Shown piece after piece: positions 1 through 7,287 of a stretch of 39,318 nucleotides of DNA (position 1 is its first letter; each line of letters starts with the position of its first letter). Both the position numbers and the translations under genes were made by a program. Source of the stretch: RUG563 sp045590215 (lineage in GTDB: Bacteria; Bacillota; Clostridia; Christensenellales; Aristaeellaceae). The notes below the pieces were generated by a model. The model made no database searches and was not told the DNA's origin. It saw only the letters and a list, made by a program, of their open reading frames with translations. Location of the stretch: the NCBI GenBank assembly GCA_045590215.1, contig JAZNQO010000034.1:1-39318 (forward strand), given 5' to 3'.

Positions 1-424
1 ACCAAGCAGGGGACTACTCGTCCCCTGTACCCCACGGCAGGGTCATCGACCCTGCACCCTTCTTGCGAACAACGCATAGTCTTCAACTGACAATTTCCGC
101 ATGAAACTTTAGGAACGAACACAATCATCGCCACGGGCACAAAGAAAACGTTAAAAATGCCGGGGGAGAAAGTAAACTTTCTCTCCCGGCATTTTGCGTT
201 TTCCCGGATGCTTTGCATCCGGCAGGCGGCTGAAAGCCGCCGTGCCCGTTGGCAGCAGTGCTGCAGCCAATTCGCAAAGTTACAATCGTCTTTGCGTAAA
301 CTTTTCTGCGTGTTCTTTGCACCAGCGGCACATTGTTTTCTTTATAAATCTTCCCCATCCGCTACCGGGTGCAGGGACGCTGTCCCTGCCCGGGGTTCGG
401 GGGTGGAACCCCCGAAAAACCCCC
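1..424 (-). repeat. Composite hairpin-array intergenic repeat, copy 1
   Basis: There is no credible gene here. Read on the minus strand (from the end of the pyridoxamine kinase gene toward base 1) it is a chain of short palindromes. In order these are a GGGGGTTCCACCCCC-type hairpin, GGGACagcGTCCC near 370-390, GGCGGCTgaaAGCCGCC and CCGGATGCtttGCATCCGG at about 205-242, a 15-bp terminator-like stem at 159-190, GCAGGGTCatcGACCCTGC at 37-55 and CAGGGGAC/GTCCCCTG at 7-27. The same order of modules with long stretches of shared sequence recurs inverted at about 7288-7827, and in shorter form at about 35339-35656. The copy may be cut at the window edge, but all three copies end at the GTCCCCTGC hairpin. 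Confidence 0.85.
159..190 (-). terminator. Terminator-like hairpin inside repeat copy 1
   Basis: A 15-bp stem (GCCGGGGGAGAAAGT, 2-nt loop, ACTTTCTCTCCCGGC, one G-T wobble) is followed on the minus strand by ATTTTTAACGTTTTC. It lies about 235 bp after the pyridoxamine kinase stop and would end that transcript. On the plus strand it is also followed by ATTTTGCGTTTT. The equivalent hairpin in copy 2 (7518-7547) has a different stem sequence but the same position and flanks. Confidence 0.65.
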
Positions 425-1279
425 TCACTTCTCTGCCAACATCTGAATGAGTTTTCCCAGACACACCTCGAAGTCCACCCCGTGGTGCATATCCGTGCCA
501 TTTTGCAGGCTGCATTCCACGCAAAGCCTTGTGAAATCCGCTGCCAGTTCCATGCTGCTTTCCAAGGGCAGCCCCTGCAAAACGCCGCCCAGCAGCACCG
601 AGGCGAACACATCCCCCGTGCCGTCATATTGCTTGGGCACATGGGGGGGCGCATAGAGATGCAGCTGCTTTCCGTCAAAGCAGGCAGCCCCCAAATGCCC
701 TTCCCGGGGCCGGATGCCCGTCAGAACCACCTTTTTCGCTCCCAGCTCCATCAGCCGGGCGCACAAGTCACGGATTTGGGCTTCATCACGCATATCCGGG
801 CAGTATGGCATGCCTGTGAGAAACGCCGCTTCCGTCATGTTGGGCACAATCACATCCGCACGCTTGCACAACGCCCGGATGCCCTGCACCATACGATCGT
901 CAAAACGACTATACAACACCCCATGATCGCCCATCACAGGGTCCACCAGCGTCAGGTTTTTGTCCGTCTGGAAGGCATCGAAAAATTCCTGCACAATATC
1001 CAGCTGCTCAAGGCTGCCCAGATACCCGGTATACAGGGCATCGAAGGCAAAGCCCTCCTTTTCCCAGTGGTGGAAATAGGGGCTCATATCCTCCGTCAAA
1101 TCACGGAAGGTATAGCCCTTAAAGCCGCCGGTATGGGTGGATAAAACCGCCGTAGGCAGGCAGCTCACCTGCACCCCCATGGCCGATAAAATGGGCAGCG
1201 CAACGGTGATGGAACAGCGGCCAAAACCGCTCAAATCATGCACAGCCGCCGCCTGCACGGGCTTTTTCTGCATCCGCAT
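425..1279 (-). CDS. Pyridoxamine/pyridoxal kinase (PdxY/PdxK type)
   Basis: Predicted cytosolic ATP-dependent kinase that phosphorylates pyridoxal, pyridoxamine or pyridoxine in the vitamin B6 salvage pathway. The 284-residue protein has the full length of the family (ribokinase-like fold). The N-terminus carries HDLSGFGRCSITVALPIL and the typical STHTGGF segment. VDPVMGDHG lies mid-protein, and YDGTGDVFAS near residue 220 supplies the GTGD anion hole and catalytic Asp. I use the ATG at 1279; an in-frame ATG two codons in is possible, and a GGGGAG ribosome binding site lies upstream. The gene has its own promoter at 1318-1346 although it follows other minus-strand genes. Downstream is a hairpin-array repeat. 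Which B6 vitamer is preferred cannot be read from sequence. Confidence 0.93.
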   Translation of the reverse strand: MRMQKKPVQAAAVHDLSGFGRCSITVALPILSAMGVQVSCLPTAVLSTHTGGFKGYTFRDLTEDMSPYFHHWEKEGFAFDALYTGYLGSLEQLDIVQEFFDAFQTDKNLTLVDPVMGDHGVLYSRFDDRMVQGIRALCKRADVIVPNMTEAAFLTGMPYCPDMRDEAQIRDLCARLMELGAKKVVLTGIRPREGHLGAACFDGKQLHLYAPPHVPKQYDGTGDVFASVLLGGVLQGLPLESSMELAADFTRLCVECSLQNGTDMHHGVDFEVCLGKLIQMLAEK

Positions 1280-1317
1280 CCCTGTTCGCTCCCCTTTCTT
1301 TTCAAATAAACAGCCCT

Positions 1318-1346
1318 ATTATAAGCCGTTTTTCCGCTTCTTGCAA
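1318..1346 (-). promoter_or_regulatory. Sigma-A-type promoter for the pyridoxamine kinase gene
   Basis: On the minus strand, TTGCAA (1341-1346) is separated by 17 bp from a perfect TATAAT (1318-1323). It lies between the end of the upstream Nudix gene (1360) and the kinase start (1279). Confidence 0.7.
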
Positions 1347-1359
1347 GCGAAAATACGCC

Positions 1360-1860
1360 TTATTCCATATACCCCATATGGCAGAACCATTTGGTATACC
1401 GCTTTTTCTGGGACGGAATCATCTCCCCGGAATGTAAAAAGCGGATAAAATCTGCTTCCTCCATCCATTGAAAAGCGATGGTTTCCCCTTCCTGCAGAGA
1501 AACGTTTTCCTTCGCCCAGTCCGTTTCGCAAAGGTAACTTTCGTAAATGGTGTTATGGCTCACAGAACGTCCGATGGGTTGCAAGCAATCGCTTTCAATG
1601 CCCGTTTCTTCCAATAATTCTCGTTTGGCGCATTGCCGGGCATTTTCTCCCTTCAGGGCAGAGCCGCCGGCCGTTGCTTCCCATGCCCCCGGCCAGCCCT
1701 CTTTGCGCAAATCACGCTGCATGAGCAGAAAGCTGCCATCCCGGTGCCGCACCAGTATTTCGCACACCAGATGATACAGCCCTTCGGGAATCATTTCCCC
1801 ACGCACCAAATCCACTCCGGCCAAAGTGCCATCCTTTCGATAGCCATCCCAAATTTCCAT
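1360..1860 (-). CDS. Nudix hydrolase (YfcD/IPP-isomerase-like)
   Basis: Predicted cytosolic Nudix hydrolase of 166 residues that would cleave a nucleoside diphosphate linked to another group; its substrate is unknown. The Nudix box is complete: G66, E72, then RELLEETGI (80-88), giving GX5EX7REUXEEXGU. The N-terminal pattern (MEIWDGY, then a YHLV segment and a GAWEATAGGS run into the box) resembles the YfcD-like subgroup related to isopentenyl-diphosphate isomerase. I chose the ATG at 1860, preceded by a purine-rich AAAGGGAAAAG site; the longer open frame upstream runs back into the transpeptidase gene and lacks domain similarity. It is the last gene of a run of close minus-strand genes. Confidence 0.9.
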   Translation of the reverse strand: MEIWDGYRKDGTLAGVDLVRGEMIPEGLYHLVCEILVRHRDGSFLLMQRDLRKEGWPGAWEATAGGSALKGENARQCAKRELLEETGIESDCLQPIGRSVSHNTIYESYLCETDWAKENVSLQEGETIAFQWMEEADFIRFLHSGEMIPSQKKRYTKWFCHMGYME

Positions 1861-1873
1861 TTTCTTTTCCCTT

Positions 1874-2320
1874 TCACGCCCTGATTTCCACTTCCGTGCC
1901 TTCAGCACACAGGGCATACACCTTTTCTGCATCGGCATCCGAAAGGGCAATGCACCCGGCTGTCCAATCAGACGCCGTACTGCCGCCGTGGATGTATATT
2001 TCGCCGCCAAGAGGTGTTCCCCAAGGAGGACGGACGCCCTTTTCTTCCCTTTCCCGGATGCACCGAAGCAGTTCTTCATCGGCCTGCAGGCGCAGGGCAT
2101 CCGCTACATTCGGATAATTGATTCCCAAAGAAAAGCCATACTTTCCCTGCTTTTTCAGGCACACAAAATAAAGCCCTTCCGGCGTTTTGCCGTCCCCTTC
2201 CTTTTCCTTTGGCCCAACGGGCGCAAAGCCAAGCGCAATGGCACAGGCAAAAACTTTCTGCCCGTTTTCAAGCAGCGTCAGCTGCCTTTTTTCTTTTTCA
2301 ATCAAAATTTTCATGGGCAT
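1874..2320 (-). CDS. YkuD-type L,D-transpeptidase domain protein
   Basis: The 148-residue protein consists almost only of a YkuD (L,D-transpeptidase) domain, a family that makes or exchanges peptidoglycan cross-links through a catalytic cysteine. The signature is clear near residues 110-127: IHGG, then TAGCIAL, giving the conserved His, Gly and nucleophilic Cys. Unlike many family members it shows no signal peptide or membrane segment at the chosen start, so either it acts on a cytosolic substrate or export is by another route. The start ATG overlaps the stop of the DUF554 gene in a TGATG arrangement (2318-2322), implying translational coupling. A GTG at 2323 is a less likely start. It lies between DUF554 and Nudix genes. 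Confidence 0.88.
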   Translation of the reverse strand: MPMKILIEKEKRQLTLLENGQKVFACAIALGFAPVGPKEKEGDGKTPEGLYFVCLKKQGKYGFSLGINYPNVADALRLQADEELLRCIREREEKGVRPPWGTPLGGEIYIHGGSTASDWTAGCIALSDADAEKVYALCAEGTEVEIRA

Positions 2321-3000
2321 CACATAAACAGCGTCAGCACCAGCGGCAGGAAAATGGCCGGCACCATATCCCCCACGGGAATATGTTCTTTCCGGATCAG
2401 GTTCAGCCCAACGCCCATAATCAGCACCCCGCCGACGGCTCCCATTTCGGTTATCATAGCATCGGTCAGCAGCGGCTCCACCAGCTGCGCCAGGAGCGCA
2501 ATGCCCCCTTGATAAATCAGCACTGCCACGGCAGACATGATCACGCCAATCCCCATGGTGCTGGCAAGAGCCACGCTCAAAACGCCGTCCAGCAGAGACT
2601 TGGCAAACAGCGTGTTGTGATTGCCCCGAAGGCCTGAATCAATGCTGCCCACAATGGCCATGGCTCCCACGCAATAGATGAGCGTCGCCGTCACAAAGCC
2701 CTTGGCAAAGCTATCATTGCCGTCCTTGGCAGCGAATTTCTTTTGAAGAGAAAGCCCTGCCTTATCCAGCCGTTCCTCGATTTTCAGGGTAGAACCCATG
2801 GCACTGCCCAGCACAACCGCCACAATCACCAGCAGCACATTGCCCGTTTCCAGTGCGCCTTTCATGCCAATCAGCACCACGCAAAGACCCATGCCCATCG
2901 TAATGGTGCCCTTCATTTTTTCCGGGAACCCTTTGCGCAGCACAAGCCCCAATAACGTACCGATGATAATCGCCGCCACATTCACCAACGTTCCAATCAC
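2320..3000 (-). CDS. DUF554 family integral membrane protein
   Basis: The 226-residue, very hydrophobic protein matches the DUF554 family (YqgA/YdfK-like), whose function is not established. About six to seven membrane segments are visible, with glycine-rich GTLLGL and GVGLNLI stretches typical of the family; a polar cytoplasmic segment around residues 75-100 (KIEERLDKAG, FAAKDGND) precedes the second hydrophobic half. It starts with GTG at 3000, which overlaps the stop of the upstream Nudix gene by 4 bp (GTGA). Its own stop overlaps the transpeptidase start, so the three genes are probably translated as a coupled set. No function can be inferred from these neighbours. Confidence 0.9.
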   Translation of the reverse strand: MIGTLVNVAAIIIGTLLGLVLRKGFPEKMKGTITMGMGLCVVLIGMKGALETGNVLLVIVAVVLGSAMGSTLKIEERLDKAGLSLQKKFAAKDGNDSFAKGFVTATLIYCVGAMAIVGSIDSGLRGNHNTLFAKSLLDGVLSVALASTMGIGVIMSAVAVLIYQGGIALLAQLVEPLLTDAMITEMGAVGGVLIMGVGLNLIRKEHIPVGDMVPAIFLPLVLTLFM

Positions 3001-3476
3001 AGCGTATTTTCCTCTCTTTTTTCCCTGTATTTCTTCGCCGCATCCAAAAGAGGCTGCCTGCTCATGGGAGAAACCTCCTCTTCCCTTGGCAAATCATCCA
3101 GCGCAAACCATTCAAGCTCCGTCACTTCATCTGCCTGCAAGTGCACCGTGCCGAAAAAATCCGTGCAGGTGAAGTACATCCCGATGATGGACACCTGATC
3201 CCCATTGGGATATACATAATCCATTTCCGGGCCGGAATAAATGCCCAGGAATTCCAGCTTGCCGGGGGTCAACCCTGTTTCTTCCTTCATTTCCCGGCGA
3301 ACAGCGTCTTCCACTCTTTCGCTCAGCTCCACGCTACCGCCATGGTCTGCCCAAAGGCCGTTATCTTTTCTGCGCTGCAAAAGCACTTTGCCATCCTGAA
3401 TAGGAAACACCCCGGCCCCCGGCATCAATAGCTTTCTGTGCCCCACAATTTTGCGCAGCTCCATGATATAGCCCAT
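2997..3476 (-). CDS. Nudix hydrolase (MutT-like)
   Basis: The 159-residue predicted Nudix hydrolase has a complete box: G47, E53, then REMKEETGL (61-69). The region before it (PGAGVFPIQDGKVLLQRR, then LWADHGGSVE) is the usual beta-strand lead-in of small ADP-ribose or nucleotide-sugar type Nudix enzymes; the substrate is unknown. The ATG at 3476 is supported by GGAGG 8 nt upstream, located inside the end of the acetyltransferase gene, whose TAA directly abuts this ATG. The stop overlaps the GTG of the DUF554 gene. It is distinct from the other Nudix gene at 1360-1860. Confidence 0.9.
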   Translation of the reverse strand: MGYIMELRKIVGHRKLLMPGAGVFPIQDGKVLLQRRKDNGLWADHGGSVELSERVEDAVRREMKEETGLTPGKLEFLGIYSGPEMDYVYPNGDQVSIIGMYFTCTDFFGTVHLQADEVTELEWFALDDLPREEEVSPMSRQPLLDAAKKYREKREENTL

Positions 3477-4511
3477 TTATTTATCCTCCATGGCGAAGAT
3501 ATTCACCCTTCTGATGCCCTGCTTGTACATATCATTTTCCATGGGCACGTCCATTTGCCGCAGAAAGCGCAAGCCCAGCTTTTCACACACACGCCTGGAG
3601 GAAAGATTGGTTACGTTATTGGTAATCAGTGCGATTTTCATTTTGTGATACCGCATCACGGGAAGCAGCAGCTTGCAGGCTCTCCCGGCATAGCCCCGGC
3701 CACGATACGCTTCATTTACGTCATAGCCGATATTGCCGCCCACATACAGCCCCGGCACATAGCCCACCCGCAAATCGCACGTGCCCACAACCTCACTGCC
3801 AACGGTCATATAGAAAAAATAAGCCGGCACATATTTCGTCACCGGATCATACGGGGATTTTTTATGGCAAACCAGCCGCAGCTCCCCATCCGTCAAATCG
3901 GGCAAATCCATGAACCCATGAAATTCGCAGGGGCTTTGGGCAATTTGCGCCGCCTCCTGCCAGCCCTCATATTGTTCCTTCGTGATGGCGTAGGTAAATT
4001 CATCGCCGGGAAAACCGTCTCTTTCCTTGGCAGGCCGCACAGCATAGGCGATATTGCTTTTTTCCATCATCAGCCGCTCCATCACCCGGCGGCTTTTTTC
4101 GTTTCGGGCATCGCAATTGGCGATGATTTTCTGCAAGCCCAGCGTTTCAAAGCCGTATTGCAAAAAAGCCTTGCCCATTTCCGTCACATAGCCCTTGCCC
4201 CGGTATTCGGGCAGCAATATCCAGCCGATCTCCCCAACGCCGTTCCCGAAATCTTCAATGCTACCATCGCCCATCACTTCGCCCGTTTCTTTCAAAACCA
4301 CCGCATATTCCCGGGCCATCACAGGCGTCTGCTCCCATCCGCTCACGGCTCTGCTTAAAAAAGTCTGGGTATCGCCTTCCGGTGTGGAGCCAACCCTGCC
4401 CCAGTGATACAAATATTTGGTGGTATTCTTATCCGATGCGATTTTCAAAACCGTTTCTTTATCGTCCCATGTGAAAGGGCGCAGCATAAGACGCTCCGTT
4501 TCCAAAGTCAT
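3477..4511 (-). CDS. Tandem GNAT acetyltransferase, two domains
   Basis: This 344-residue protein contains two GCN5-related N-acetyltransferase domains. The first (about residues 1-165) is RimJ/RimL-like: it begins LETERLMLRPF and has the acetyl-CoA loop EYRGKGYVTEMG. The second (about 190-340) has the loop EAYRGRGYAGRACKLLLP followed by NNVTNLSSRRVCEKLG. Substrates are unknown. I start at the ATG at 4511, which has GAGGTG 7 nt upstream, rather than the TTG at 4529. No promoter is visible between the rpmA terminator and this gene, so it may be expressed by read-through of that terminator. It heads the run of overlapping genes down to 1360. Confidence 0.88.
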   Translation of the reverse strand: MTLETERLMLRPFTWDDKETVLKIASDKNTTKYLYHWGRVGSTPEGDTQTFLSRAVSGWEQTPVMAREYAVVLKETGEVMGDGSIEDFGNGVGEIGWILLPEYRGKGYVTEMGKAFLQYGFETLGLQKIIANCDARNEKSRRVMERLMMEKSNIAYAVRPAKERDGFPGDEFTYAITKEQYEGWQEAAQIAQSPCEFHGFMDLPDLTDGELRLVCHKKSPYDPVTKYVPAYFFYMTVGSEVVGTCDLRVGYVPGLYVGGNIGYDVNEAYRGRGYAGRACKLLLPVMRYHKMKIALITNNVTNLSSRRVCEKLGLRFLRQMDVPMENDMYKQGIRRVNIFAMEDK

Positions 4512-4531
4512 GTTTTTCACCTCGTCCAAAA

Positions 4532-4571
4532 TAAACAGAAAGGGGCTGCTTCGTTTTGCGAAACAGCCCCT
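4532..4571 (-). terminator. Intrinsic terminator after rpmA
   Basis: A 12-bp stem (GGGGCTGTTTCG / CGAAGCAGCCCC with one G-U) and a 5-nt loop are followed on the minus strand by TTTCTGTTTATTTT. It sits between rpmA and the GNAT gene and should end the rplU-prp-rpmA transcript. Confidence 0.85.
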
Positions 4572-4587
4572 CGTGTACCGGTTTAGC

Positions 4588-4887
4588 TTACTGAGCGGCA
4601 GCTTCCGTTACAACGGGATGCACACTCACCTGCTTGTCAAACTTGCCCTTGCGTTCAAAGCGCATGATGCCGTCCACCTTGGCGAACAGGGTATCGTCCT
4701 TGCCGATGCCCACATTCAGGCCGGGATGCACTTTGGTGCCACGCTGACGAACAAGGATATTGCCGGCCAGAACGAACTGACCATCGGCACGCTTCGGGCC
4801 AAGACGCTTGCTTTCGCTGTCGCGGCCGTTACGGGTGGAGCCCATACCTTTTTTATGGGCGAAAAGCTGCAGATTGAGCTTCAACAT
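4588..4887 (-). CDS. rpmA: 50S ribosomal protein L27
   Basis: L27 of the large ribosomal subunit reaches into the peptidyl transferase centre. The 99-residue protein begins MLKLNLQLFAHKKGMGST, that is, with the Bacillota-type extension LNLQLFA that must be removed by the protease Prp to expose AHKKG; the gene for Prp lies directly upstream. The core (STRNGRDSESKRLG, then IVRQRGTKVHPG-like and VGIGKDDTLFA) is typical. The ATG at 4887 has GGAGG 8 nt upstream. The C-terminus runs on with an alanine-rich tail. It is the last gene of rplU-prp-rpmA. Confidence 0.97.
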   Translation of the reverse strand: MLKLNLQLFAHKKGMGSTRNGRDSESKRLGPKRADGQFVLAGNILVRQRGTKVHPGLNVGIGKDDTLFAKVDGIMRFERKGKFDKQVSVHPVVTEAAAQ

Positions 4888-4905
4888 TGTTGCTTCCTCC
4901 AATTA

Positions 4906-5217
4906 TCAATTTTCTTTGAGCTGAAGATAAGACGGATACGCATCCATAAGATCCCGCAAGCCTTGAATCACCGTTTGAAAGATGATTTGTGCATCATGCC
5001 CGCCCCCATTTGGAAGGCTGATGGAGAGGAAACCGTCCTTTTCGGAGGTTTCCGGCTTTTCCCCGGCCACGCTTTCCAGCGCATTGGCGCAAGTATAAGC
5101 CAGAATGGATACCGCAGCACAGACGATATCTTTTCCCTCATCGGCATAGCCCGCATGACCCTGACACGCAACGGCGGTCACAAGACCGGCCTTCTTCGTG
5201 ATACAGATGCGAATCAT
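4906..5217 (-). CDS. prp: Ribosomal-processing cysteine protease Prp (YsxB family)
   Basis: Predicted cytosolic cysteine protease that removes the N-terminal LNLQLFA-type extension of ribosomal protein L27, an essential step in Staphylococcus and other Bacillota. The 103-residue protein has the family hallmark GHAGYADEGKDIVCAAVS (20-37), giving the catalytic pair His21 and Cys33. It lies between rplU and rpmA as usual, and the L27 here does carry the target extension, so enzyme and substrate match. The ATG at 5217 follows the rplU stop by 7 nt with no strong ribosome binding site, suggesting coupling to rplU translation. Confidence 0.95.
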   Translation of the reverse strand: MIRICITKKAGLVTAVACQGHAGYADEGKDIVCAAVSILAYTCANALESVAGEKPETSEKDGFLSISLPNGGGHDAQIIFQTVIQGLRDLMDAYPSYLQLKEN

Positions 5218-5224
5218 TGCTTCA

Positions 5225-5530
5225 TTAGGCGTTCACGCCGGTGATTTCCACCTGGGTGAAGGGCTGACGATGGCCAGCCTTGCGGCGATAGTTCTTCTTG
5301 CTCTTGTACTTGAATACAACAATCTTTTCGCCCTTGCCATGGCGAACGATCTTGCCGGTCACGGTTGCGCCCTCGATGTAGGGAGAGCCCACTTCGATGG
5401 TCTCGCCGGAGAGCATCATGACGGGGAAGGATACGATGTCGCCCACTTCGTTTTCAAGCTTTTCGATGTAGATGGTGTCACCCTCAGACACCCGGTACTG
5501 TTTGCCGCCGGTAGCAATGATAGCATACAT
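5225..5530 (-). CDS. rplU: 50S ribosomal protein L21
   Basis: L21 binds 23S rRNA near L20. The 101-residue protein starts MYAIIATGGKQYRVSEGD, contains EVGDIVSFPVMM and ends with the RNA-binding YKSKKNYRRKAGHRQPFT segment. I chose the ATG at 5530, preceded by AGGAGG, and not the open-frame extension to 5599, which is upstream leader. It heads the rplU-prp-rpmA operon, driven by a strong promoter 130 bp upstream. Confidence 0.97.
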   Translation of the reverse strand: MYAIIATGGKQYRVSEGDTIYIEKLENEVGDIVSFPVMMLSGETIEVGSPYIEGATVTGKIVRHGKGEKIVVFKYKSKKNYRRKAGHRQPFTQVEITGVNA

Positions 5531-5654
5531 TTCAGCAGCACCTCCTATTTTTACTCGCCGGAATATCCCAAGGAAGGATGGTTGGCATCTTTCAGCCATG
5601 GGGCCGCACTTCCCTTACGGGCATGCGTTAAGGAGCCCCTTCCGAGCGGCTTAC
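5531..5654 (-). promoter_or_regulatory. 5' leader of rplU, candidate L21 autoregulatory leader
   Basis: About 120 nt separate the predicted transcription start from rplU. The RNA contains complementary stretches such as GGAAGGGGCTCC near its 5' end and a GGGAAGTGCGGCCCC segment, so it may fold. L21 operons of Bacillota often carry an L21 leader RNA. I infer it here from position and length, not from a verified consensus. Confidence 0.45.
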
Positions 5655-5660
5655 CAAAGA

Positions 5661-5689
5661 AGATTACCACATTTCCCTTGTGCTGTCAA
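5661..5689 (-). promoter_or_regulatory. Strong promoter of the rplU-prp-rpmA operon
   Basis: On the minus strand, a perfect TTGACA (5684-5689), a 17-bp spacer and TAATCT (5661-5666). Transcription should start near 5654. Confidence 0.85.
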
Positions 5690-5777
5690 GCATTTTGCCG
5701 AAAAAAAGCGCATTTTCTCCCCATCTTTTGCCTCAAGAAATAAGCAGCAAAAAAACAGGCTTTTTTCTTTGTTGTAA

Positions 5778-5807
5778 TTGACATTTTCCCCCTTCTTTTG
5801 CTATGCT
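5778..5807 (+). promoter_or_regulatory. Promoter of glnA
   Basis: TTGACA (5778-5783), an 18-bp spacer and TATGCT (5802-5807), giving a leader of roughly 25 nt before the glnA start. No GlnR or TnrA operator was identified. Confidence 0.65.
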
Positions 5808-5838
5808 ATTAGGCGAAAATCAAAGGAGGCATGAAACC

Positions 5839-7266
5839 ATGGCTAAAAGCGTACAGGATATTCTGAACCTCATCAAAGAAAACAATATCAAAATGGTGGA
5901 CTTCAAAATGGTGGATATCAACGGCCAATACCGCCACGTCACCATCCCTGCCGAAAACTTCTCCGAAGATACCATGAAAAACGGCATCGGCTTTGATGCC
6001 TCCAACTATGGCTATGCCGTGGTGGAAAAGAGCGATATGGTCTTTATCCCCGATCCCGATACCGCCGTCATTGACCCCTTCTGCCAGATTCCCACCCTGT
6101 CCATGACCGGCAACGCCATGATTATCGATACTCCCGAAAACCGTCCCCTCGCCCAGTACCCCCGGAATATCGTGCTGGCTGCCGAAAAATACATGCAGGA
6201 TCTGGGCATTGCCGATACCATGTATATCCTGCCCGAATTTGAATTTTATCTGTTTGACGAAGTGGGCTGGGAAGTGCAGGGCAACAGCATCGGCTTCTCC
6301 TTGGACACCAAGCAGTCCTACTGGAACAGCGGCACCGAAGGCCGGGGCGTCGTGGTGCCCAAACAGAAGAACTATCACATCGCCAAGCCCTTCGACGATA
6401 CTTACGAATGCCGCAGCGAAATGTGCCTGCATATGAAGGATGCCGGTATTGAAATCAATTATCATCATCCCGAAGTGGCTGCCTCCGGCCAGTTTGAAAT
6501 CGAACCCCAGCTGGGCAAAATGAGCCATATGGCCGATGCCACCATGATGATCAAATACATCATCCATAACACCGCCCTGAAGTATGGCAAGTCCGCCACC
6601 TTCATGCCCAAGCCCGTCTACGGCGAAGCCGGTAACGGCATGCACGTTCATATGCTGCTGATGAAGGGCGACACCCCCGTGTTCGCAGGCAATGATGACG
6701 ATTACGCACGGCTGAGCAAAGAAGCCCATTGGTTCATGGGCGGCCTGCTCAAGCATATCGCATCCCTCTGCGCCATCACCAATCCCTCCACCAACTCTTT
6801 CAAGCGTCTGGTGCCCGGCTTTGAAGCCCCCGTTACTGTGGGCTATGCCACTTCCAACCGCAGTGCGGTTATCCGCATCCCGGCTTATGCCAAGACGCCC
6901 AACAAACGCCGCTTTGAGCTGCGCAACCCCGACGCCACCTGCAACCCCTACTTCTGCTATGCCGCCATTCTGATGGCTGGCCTTGACGGCATCAAGAACC
7001 AGATTGATCCCCATGAAAACGGCTGGGGTCCCTATGACGTGAACCTCTATCATCTCTCCGATGAAGAAAAGGCCAAGCTCCGTCACCTGCCCACCTCTTT
7101 GGAGCAGGCTCTGGACGCCTTGGAACAGGATCACGATTATCTCACCGCCGGCGGTGTGTTCCCGGAAGCTCTGCTGAAGAACTTCATCAAGTCCAAGCGT
7201 CAGGAATGCAGCGAAATGTCCAAGATTCCCCATCCTGCCGAATTCGACAAGTATTACAACCTGTAA
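5839..7266 (+). CDS. glnA: Type I glutamine synthetase (beta-like length)
   Basis: Cytosolic enzyme that makes glutamine from glutamate, ammonia and ATP; type I enzymes are dodecamers. The 475-residue protein has the N-terminal beta-grasp segment (VDFKMVDINGQYRH), the ATP/metal segment LPEFEFYLF, the NGMHVHM motif and the NRSAVIRIP loop. It is longer than the roughly 440-residue alpha type common in Bacillota: an insert around SYWNSGTEGRG and the sequence NLYHLSDEE (Tyr404) match the place of the adenylylation loop of beta-type enzymes. The ATG at 5839 has AAAGGAGGC 8 nt upstream. It is monocistronic, with a promoter at 5778-5807 and a terminator at 7518-7552. No adenylyltransferase gene is in the window. 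Confidence 0.95.
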   Translation: MAKSVQDILNLIKENNIKMVDFKMVDINGQYRHVTIPAENFSEDTMKNGIGFDASNYGYAVVEKSDMVFIPDPDTAVIDPFCQIPTLSMTGNAMIIDTPENRPLAQYPRNIVLAAEKYMQDLGIADTMYILPEFEFYLFDEVGWEVQGNSIGFSLDTKQSYWNSGTEGRGVVVPKQKNYHIAKPFDDTYECRSEMCLHMKDAGIEINYHHPEVAASGQFEIEPQLGKMSHMADATMMIKYIIHNTALKYGKSATFMPKPVYGEAGNGMHVHMLLMKGDTPVFAGNDDDYARLSKEAHWFMGGLLKHIASLCAITNPSTNSFKRLVPGFEAPVTVGYATSNRSAVIRIPAYAKTPNKRRFELRNPDATCNPYFCYAAILMAGLDGIKNQIDPHENGWGPYDVNLYHLSDEEKAKLRHLPTSLEQALDALEQDHDYLTAGGVFPEALLKNFIKSKRQECSEMSKIPHPAEFDKYYNL

Positions 7267-7287
7267 TTTGCCGTGCTGATGCGGGAA

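Noticed and set aside
194..1144. 316-codon plus-strand frame over the repeat and pyridoxamine kinase
   Set aside because: Spans the hairpin repeat and the antisense of a clear gene; no motif or ribosome binding site.
5809..7233. 474-codon open frame antisense to glnA
   Set aside because: Opposite glutamine synthetase, with repetitive His/Gly/Val-rich sequence and no domain; a shadow frame.
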